The notes under the pieces: generated by a model
Databases searched by the model: none
The model's input: the letters and a program-made list of their open reading frames with translations, nothing else
What the model was told of the DNA's origin: nothing
Translations under genes and position numbers: made by a program
Shown here: in pieces, positions 31,170-37,239 of the stretch
Layout: every line of letters begins with the position of its first letter
How positions within the stretch are numbered: position 1 is the first letter of the stretch
Assembly (NCBI GenBank): GCA_037178675.1
Contig: JAYMGJ010000197.1
Coordinates: 1-37,239, forward strand
Direction of reading: 5' to 3'
DNA length: 37,239 nucleotides
DNA from: Scleroderma bovista
Taxonomy: Eukaryota > Basidiomycota > Agaricomycetes > Boletales > Sclerodermataceae

Positions 31170-32959
31170 ATGTCGATGGGTTCTACTGCTGTTTATCTCT
31201 CGGGAGGAGGCAGTGGAATGCGGCCACCCGCTGTCCATAGCTTACCAACGGAGCTTTTGTCGTATATCTTCGAGCTTGTAACGCATGCGCTCTCACAGGC
31301 CGAACGGGACACGCTGGGTGTTGGACAGCGAAGAATTCCCTTTCATCCCAACAGTATCCGAGCACCCATCTCGCTCTCCGCGGTCAGTCGACGCTGGAGG
31401 TGTGTTGCTTTGTCTACTCCAGCACTCTGGACAAGTCTCTTTGTCTCTTTGGACAATGTCTATGATAGAGTGTTTCCCTGGCCAAAGGCGTACTATCCTT
31501 GACGCTGAAAGTTTGGCCTATTTTCTCATTCGTTCGCGCAACTGTACGCTTGACATCTTCATTGACGGAAGAGACCCCGAGTGGGAATTCTCTGACCATC
31601 TGTGAGCCCCATTTGTCACGCAGGCGAGATGGTATCTGATGCAATCGTTCCATTGAACCCGTTAGCGATGGCAATGAAGCTGATGGCCGTCCTCCTGCCC
31701 AACATCCATTTGATCCTCAAGTCATGAACCAGATTCTCAATATTCTTGGGCATCACATTCACAGATGGCGGTCTCTGACTGTATTTTCGGACACATGGGC
31801 ACCCATGCGTGTCGCCATATGTTGCCTGAGTCTCCCTCGTGTGGACAAAGGCAGCTTCTTCAATTCAAGAAGGGGTGCCTCGTGTCTAGAAACCCTCACG
31901 TTGATGCTGTGCAATGAGTACATCGCCCGAGGCGAAAGCTTCGGTCCACAAATCGAGGAACCAATCGCCACCCCATTTTCTGCATTAACTGGGCACCCGG
32001 ACGGCTCATATTCTCCAACGCCACTCTCGCGGCTTCGCTCTGTCTCGCTTTTCGGCGTCCATGTGAACTGGACCGACTTTGCCCATTTCATCTCTGGCAC
32101 GTGCGGGAGCTTTTCAAAGGGAATTGAAAATCTCGAACTTTCATATCACACTTGTGACGTCCGTCCTGATGTCACAGAATTTTGTGGTATTCTCGAAGGG
32201 TGTGCTTGGCTGCGGACGCTAACGCTAAAGATGTCGGGACCTCAGTGGGTCGGAGGGGCATCTCAGGGTCCGCCCGTGACTTTACCGCACTTGGAAAAAC
32301 TACACCTGATGTTCGATAGTGCGGAGGAGGCTGCTCTCACACTGAGCCTTTTGCGCTGTCCCAGTCTTACGGCTCTTATCCTCGAAGATGGCGATATTCC
32401 GACCGATGCGAGCCCCTTGCTGTATTATTGCGGGACAGGGTCCCTCTGTACCCCGCCCCGACGAGGAGATGACCCTTGCTGTTCAGATCTCGCTTGTTCG
32501 CCGCGTACGGATTTTGGGAGGAAGCTTCCTTTCTTCCCGTCTATACAGGAGTTGGTACTAGACCAGGTCTCGGCTAGATGCTTAATGCCTTACGCCCTTC
32601 TCTTAGCCGGACTGCCGAATCTGCGACGCCTTGCCCTCCGCCACATTCCTACATATGCCTTTGCTTCACTGCTACCTCGACAACTCTTCTGTGACTCGCA
32701 GAGAGCCCCCGAAGTTCGGATGTCCATACCGTGTACCCATCTTGAGTACATCGAAGCAACTCATACCGAAGAAGAGGCGTATCATAAATTAAGCTCCATA
32801 CTGCGAGAACGGGAGAAATTAGGGGCCCCTCGCATTCCCGCAGTCACATTCTCCCTCGAAGGAGGGTATTGTAGTACCGTGGGGTTGGCGCACGAAGAGA
32901 TAACGCACTTGGAGGTCGCCATTGCCTCGGCAGAAAGTACCGAGATTGCTGACTGTTAA
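31170..32959 (+). pseudogene. F-box protein gene with a one-base frameshift
   Basis: Exon 1 is 31170-31601 and exon 2 is 31666-32959, split by a 64-bp GT-AG intron. The N-terminus carries an F-box: LPTELLSYIFELV, then LSAVSRRWRCVALSTPALW. F-box proteins recruit substrates to SCF ubiquitin ligases through Skp1. The rest (about 400 residues) has repeated hydrophobic leucine patterns (LETLTLML, LRTLTLKM, LEKLHLMF, LRRLALRHI) that suggest a diverged leucine-rich fold for substrate binding. The start frame hits TGA after WPKAYYP, while the next frame continues in family-like sequence (ILDAESLAYFL, LDIFIDGRDPEWEF) and splices cleanly to exon 2. The exon sum is one base over a multiple of three, so one extra base lies between about 31437 and 31478. 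This may be a real lesion, an allele or a sequencing error. F-box genes form large, fast-evolving families in Agaricomycetes. Confidence 0.75.
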
Positions 32960-35100
32960 CTTTTTCTACGGAAGTGGACACCAACATTCGCCCTAGGGTT
33001 TTAGACTACGTACTATCTGTTATTTCCCACCGGTGCAGGCAAAATCAAATTTCCGCCTGTTCGCCGTTGTCACTGTCAGATTGGCATACAAGGGTTATAC
33101 TTGCTGGTTGATTGTGCGAGTATCTGATGCGGCTGTTGCATGATATCTGATGCAGACCATTTGACGGTCAACTTGTGGTAGGCTTGTGGGCTGGACGTCT
33201 CCGTATATTGAAATTCCCACAACACGTGTTCCGCGCTCTGTTGTCTGCATCTCTCGCACAGGCTTCCGCATGTCAGCGGCCACCGTCGAATGGGCGAAAT
33301 GCAACGCAACTTGTGGACTGGACGCAGGCAGGTCGTTCTCGAAAAACCCATCGGGCTAGACGACACTCACCGCCTTGGGCAGGCTGAATTTGACCTTACC
33401 TCATTCCATCCTCTCTTCTTTCCTTGTTGCTTTGGCATTTCCGGATGGCGTCCTCATCGCGTATCTCCGACTGTCATCGGCAAGTCTGATCCTTGGAAAA
33501 GAGAAAAAAAACTTAGAAGACACAAGCCTATTCTGGCGATAAAGCGTATCGTTTAAAGGTGGGGGCATTATCTTCAAAGGACACGAGTTTTTCCAGGGGT
33601 GCTTCTCTCTTGGTCAGATGGGTCCTCGTGTGTGCTATCTGAATGACGAAGTACCCAAACCCGCGTTGTTCCGAGCACAAAGGGCGCCAAAGAAATAGGT
33701 TTTTGTTGAGCATGGAACCTTTGTGTGTGCCTTGTGGCAAACCTGGCCCCACCTTCTGGACTGGAAATGGAAACTTGTCTGCGCGGTGTGTGAAGCCCAT
33801 CGGAAGCGAGAGCAGAGAAGATGGGACCCCCCCGTCGAACCATCGATTGCTAAAAGTCTCCGGGTTATGTGAGCGCTGATCCTTATGTCACGTCGCTACA
33901 CTGAGGGGGTAAATGAACTTGGAGTACAGATCATTAATTCCTCCTCCAGCGGGCCACTGGGTACCTGTTTGTCCATGCAACTTTCGTGCATGTTCCGTGC
34001 GTTCGAACGAACCGTCTGAACCTCATGCTGGCACCTGCAAAGCTGAGCTGCGCAGGATTAGATCTTGGTGACGGCCAGTGCAACCATGAGGACTTCTTAT
34101 TCACAGCTATGGCGTCCGGATTCGGTCCATGGGTTCCGGCTTTGCGCCTATCGTGCAACCTGGTTCAGCAGTTGCACTTCTTGTTGATGTGGACAGTCCA
34201 GCTTGAATGGTATTTCCGTTCACTGATGCCGTCGTCATGACCTGACTGGTGATGAATCCTTGGAACGAGCACCGATCTGTGACATGTCCCGTTGCAACAG
34301 GCTATCGCAAGGTGGAATACCCGTTCTCCCTCGAGGCCCACACTGTACGGGATTCGTTGTGGCGGAAGCGCAGTTTAACTTGTGACATTCTCGTCTGCAA
34401 CAATGTGACTGAGAGACGCCACCGTGATGCGATGCCAGTGGCTTGGATATTTTGGGACGAATATGTTGCGAAGGTCGCGGTCCAGGATGGTGGATTTCGC
34501 TAGAAGAGATCTATGCACCGATGAATGACTCCGTCCACCTGCCCAAAAGTGCTCAGCTAGATGGCTGTGTCCAACTACTCGTCCATTATCAACCGCGATG
34601 GAGACTTGGATTGAGAAGTCTGGCAAGGAAGACCACGGGGTCTTTCATACATAATGTCCGCGGATTGACGGAGCTTGACCCCCCTGAAGGCTTGTGGTTG
34701 CGGTGATTTTCTTAGACTGCCACACACAGTGCAATGAGTTTCTCCGTGAGCTGCCTAGCCTACATCGACTATCACAGCTTGTCCCCGTTTAGACAAGGTT
34801 CTCGGGTAGTCTACAATGAGGAATCGACGAAAGTTCGGTGCTCGAGAACTAAGCTCTGGGTGCTATCCTTGTGACGATCCTTGGAAACGTTCGCGAACAC
34901 TTGTTGTGTCCTGCCCAGGCAAGTTGTGTGCGCCCAGGAACAGATACTGAATCTTCATTACCCGATATAGACACCCTCGGCATCCTCCGAAACGGTCCGG
35001 CATGATTTCTATTTCGGCTACAAATGTGCTTCACCTGCTACATATTTCATGCTGCAACCTCTGACGTCTGCTCAGTCGACCATCTCCAAAACACCCCAGC
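32960..35100. other. 2.1-kb spacer, no convincing gene
   Basis: Short frames overlap on both strands with no long or conserved product. Apart from the possible transposon trace at 33095-33366, nothing is recognised. Sequence just before 35101 (CTCAGTCGACCATCTCCAAAACACCCCAGC) is a plausible 5' UTR of the transcription factor gene; no clear TATA box is seen. Confidence 0.45.
33095..33366 (-). pseudogene. Possible remnant of a non-LTR retrotransposon C-terminus
   Basis: One minus-strand frame reads KLRCISPIRRWPL, then CERCRQQSAEHVLWEF. This loosely resembles the end of fungal non-LTR (Tad/L1-like) polyproteins, where an LRTGH-like block is followed by a CPxC...TxxHxLxxC zinc-binding motif. The third ligand fits (His), but the last Cys is missing, and no reverse transcriptase or RNase H is recognisable nearby. 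Chance resemblance is quite possible. Confidence 0.2.
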
Positions 35101-37239
35101 ATGCCTCCGGTCCATGACGAACAAGAAAAGCCATCACCATCTGTCCAGCGGAGATTCAAGCTAAGCAGGTATGTCGCCTGCATCAGACCGATCGTCAGTC
35201 TTACAAGACCTTCCAGGGCGTGTGATCGCTGCCGGTGAGCAACTCTCTAGGCTGGTTGGTCGCCACCAGCTCTGAGATCTGATGGTCTTGTTTGCTGCTT
35301 AGCCGAAGGCGAATCAAATGCGACGAGGGCCATCCGTGTCAGGCCTGCCAGACCGCCAGCTCGCCATGTACTTTTGAAGAACCCGGAAAACGAAGTCATC
35401 CTCACAAATCCAAGTACGTCGTTTACATTGTGTCGCTTGACTCGGCATTGAAGGCTGCTTCAGACGCACGGCCACCTTGGAGGACAGAATGCATCAGCTG
35501 GAAACACTGATTCAGGCCATTCCGCCCTCTGTCTTCACCGTCGGTCTAAGTGCCGCACAACATCCCATGTGCGAACCCGGAATGTCTAGTCCACTGTCCA
35601 CATTTGCTTCTGTGAATCACACCTTTCCCTCCGGTGTCCCTCCTCCCTCTCTGCATAGTTACCCTCTCACTAATCCTTCGACGCATTTCACGACCCAGCC
35701 CACTCGGAACGGTTCTCGTCAGGAGAGCCCAAACACTGCTATTCATGCTGCTATGCTCGCACAGTCTTCGTTCCCCCAGGGAAGCCCTGGATTCGAGCAA
35801 CCTCCAGAGGAGCCCGCACGCACCTCCCTTTCCGCGTCGTACCTTTATTTCGACCACGAGGGCTACACCCGCTGGCAAGGCGAGACATCGGGACTTCCTC
35901 TTCTCGACCTTCTGCTGGAAAATCACACGCCAATAAGACCAGAGACTGAAAAGGCTTCCTCGGTACCTACATGGGCGAATCAACCGTCCAATGGTTCCAG
36001 TATGACCTGGTTCCCGAACCGAACGCCGAGACGGACCGGCGATGTCAACCCAGAGACACTCTGGCGGCTCGTAACTGCAAGTATTGTCCCAGACCTAATG
36101 GACCAGTAATTCATCCCTTTTTACATTTTTTGGCAATCTTCTGACCACGAGCCGTCAGCCTGGTTCAGTGCTATTTGTGTACATCTTATTATCTCCTTCC
36201 ATTTCTGCATGTGCCGACCTTCCAAGCGGTTTGTCTCTCGTGTTGATCCTGCATCACGCCGCTTACGTTCTGAGTATAGGACTACGGTAACCCTCAGAAA
36301 TGGGGTGAACCCGGGTTCGCCGCGTTCATTGTCGCCATCTGTTGCTTGGCTTCCCGTCACATCGATGATCCCCGCGTACGGTCAGATCCAAGCGAAGGCC
36401 TATCCGCTGGCACTCAATGGTTTGAGCTTTTTGGACGCCTCCGCATGCTTCCCATCGCAGACCGTCCCACCTTGTACACCATCCAAGCCGACCTAGTGGC
36501 TGCTGTCTATGCAGTCGGGCTCGGAAAACTTTCTAAAGCCGCCGCTCTCTTATCCGAGGCCATAACGGTGTCAATCGATGCTGGGCTACATCGCTCGGCA
36601 CACAGCTATGACCTCTTCAACCCGATCGAAGAAGAGATCCGAAAGCGCACGTTCTGGTGTGTCTATGTCTGGGACAAGCAGCTCTCGGCGCACTTTGGCA
36701 GGCCGCCGATGATTCGTCTGCGAGATTGCGATATTGGGGAGCCCACTATTATCGACGACGAATTTATCACACACGATGGGATCTTGTCGCAACCTCCTGG
36801 GACAGAAAGTCGTATGGGCGCTTTCGTTTCCATCGTCCGCATTATGATGGTGATGGAATCTGTCCTGGATATGCCTCCCCCTCGATACCGCTCGGGGCAC
36901 ACTTCGTCCTTCCTCTTGCGTGCAGCGAGTATGCTGTCCGAACGTAAGCGATCCAAAGACTTGCACGAGGAGGAGGCGCTCTTGGACGAAATCCAGCGAT
37001 CGATACCCACGTACTGGAGCCACACGTCTGATACGCTTTCGAGTGATGATGTACTCAGGGTCACCCAGGCTGTCCGTCTGCACTGCGCGGAGCAATTTGT
37101 CCGTATGTTGATTCACAGGCACCGAATGTCTATCTTTGTGGCGGAGAGGGTTTATAGCGGCTTGTCAGAAGAGGAACCCGGCGAATTTGAACGGGATGCC
37201 ATGACGGCAGCGCAATCGTGTGCATTGCAAATCATCTCG
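35101..37239 (+). CDS. Zn2Cys6 fungal transcription factor with MHR domain, 3' end beyond the window
   Basis: Exons: 35101-35168, 35217-35234, 35303-35413, 35464-36105, 36159-36228, 36298 to the window edge. The first five total 909 nt (303 codons) and exon 6 is open for 314 codons. The Gal4-type zinc cluster is C25-X2-C28-X6-C35-X5-C41-X2-C44-X6-C51, which binds two zinc ions and contacts CGG-type DNA half-sites. It is followed by a basic linker and a short coiled-coil-like segment (LEDRMHQLETLIQAI), typical of dimerising members. Then come a Ser/Pro-rich stretch and, from about residue 280, the fungal middle homology region (LLPFLHVPTF, AAFIVAICCLASRHIDDPRV, KRTFWCVYVWDKQLS, GRPPMIRL). It should act in the nucleus as a pathway regulator; the target pathway cannot be told. 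Exon 2 is an 18-nt microexon that encodes part of the zinc cluster. The donors around exon 5 are chosen to keep the MHR frame and are the least certain. Confidence 0.88.

Noticed and set aside
1..37239. CRISPR arrays, rRNA genes, bacterial operons
   Set aside because: Nothing of the kind is present; the repeats lack regular spacers and the genes are intron-rich eukaryotic ones.

Overview
The window looks like a chromosomal piece of a filamentous basidiomycete, most likely an Agaricomycete. Genes are cut by many short introns (about 45-70 bp, GT-AG with GTATGT/GTAAGT-like donors). The transposase is of the Tnp2 type common in mushroom-forming fungi. The host genes are a Dnf1-type P4-ATPase, an F-box protein and a Zn2Cys6/MHR transcription factor. 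A closer placement (for example Ceratobasidiaceae) is only an impression.

Left part, 1-17.7 kb: a transposon-rich island. Positions 1-1.2 kb hold degenerate ~33-bp repeats interrupted by a ~76-bp minisatellite. Positions 1430-5704 (+) are a 14-exon Tnp2-type (CACTA/EnSpm-like) transposase pseudogene. Facing it, 5799-7933 (-) is a six-exon companion gene of unknown function whose five introns are all phase 0; it carries one in-frame stop. A 9,420-bp Ty3/Gypsy-type retrotransposon (8124-17543) sits about 190 bp upstream of the companion gene's start. It has 236-bp LTRs, a perfect 5-bp target duplication (GAATC), a Gag ORF and a 2,235-codon Pol ORF in the same frame, separated by one TGA. Pol has two unusual parts: a duplicated W-Y-W-R-R domain between the zinc knuckle and the protease, and an extension of about 480 residues after the chromodomain-like segment.

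A pattern links these elements. Every clear premature stop in the transposase and the companion gene, plus the Gag/Pol stop, is a TGA readable as a former CGA. All three differences between the two LTRs are CpG transitions. This fits methyl-cytosine deamination of silenced transposon DNA.

Middle part, about 17.7-25.4 kb: gene-poor sequence with only one weak small candidate gene (17700-17936, -) and no recognisable domains.

Right part, 25.4-37.2 kb: host genes, all on the + strand. They are a complete 12-exon DNF1-type phospholipid flippase (25383-30674), an F-box protein gene with an apparent 1-nt frameshift (31170-32959), a 2.1-kb spacer with at most a trace of a non-LTR element, and the 5' two-thirds or so of a Zn2Cys6 transcription factor gene that runs off the right edge (35101-37239). 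Nothing shows a functional link among these three. Exon coordinates were built by hand from splice signals, reading frame and family knowledge.
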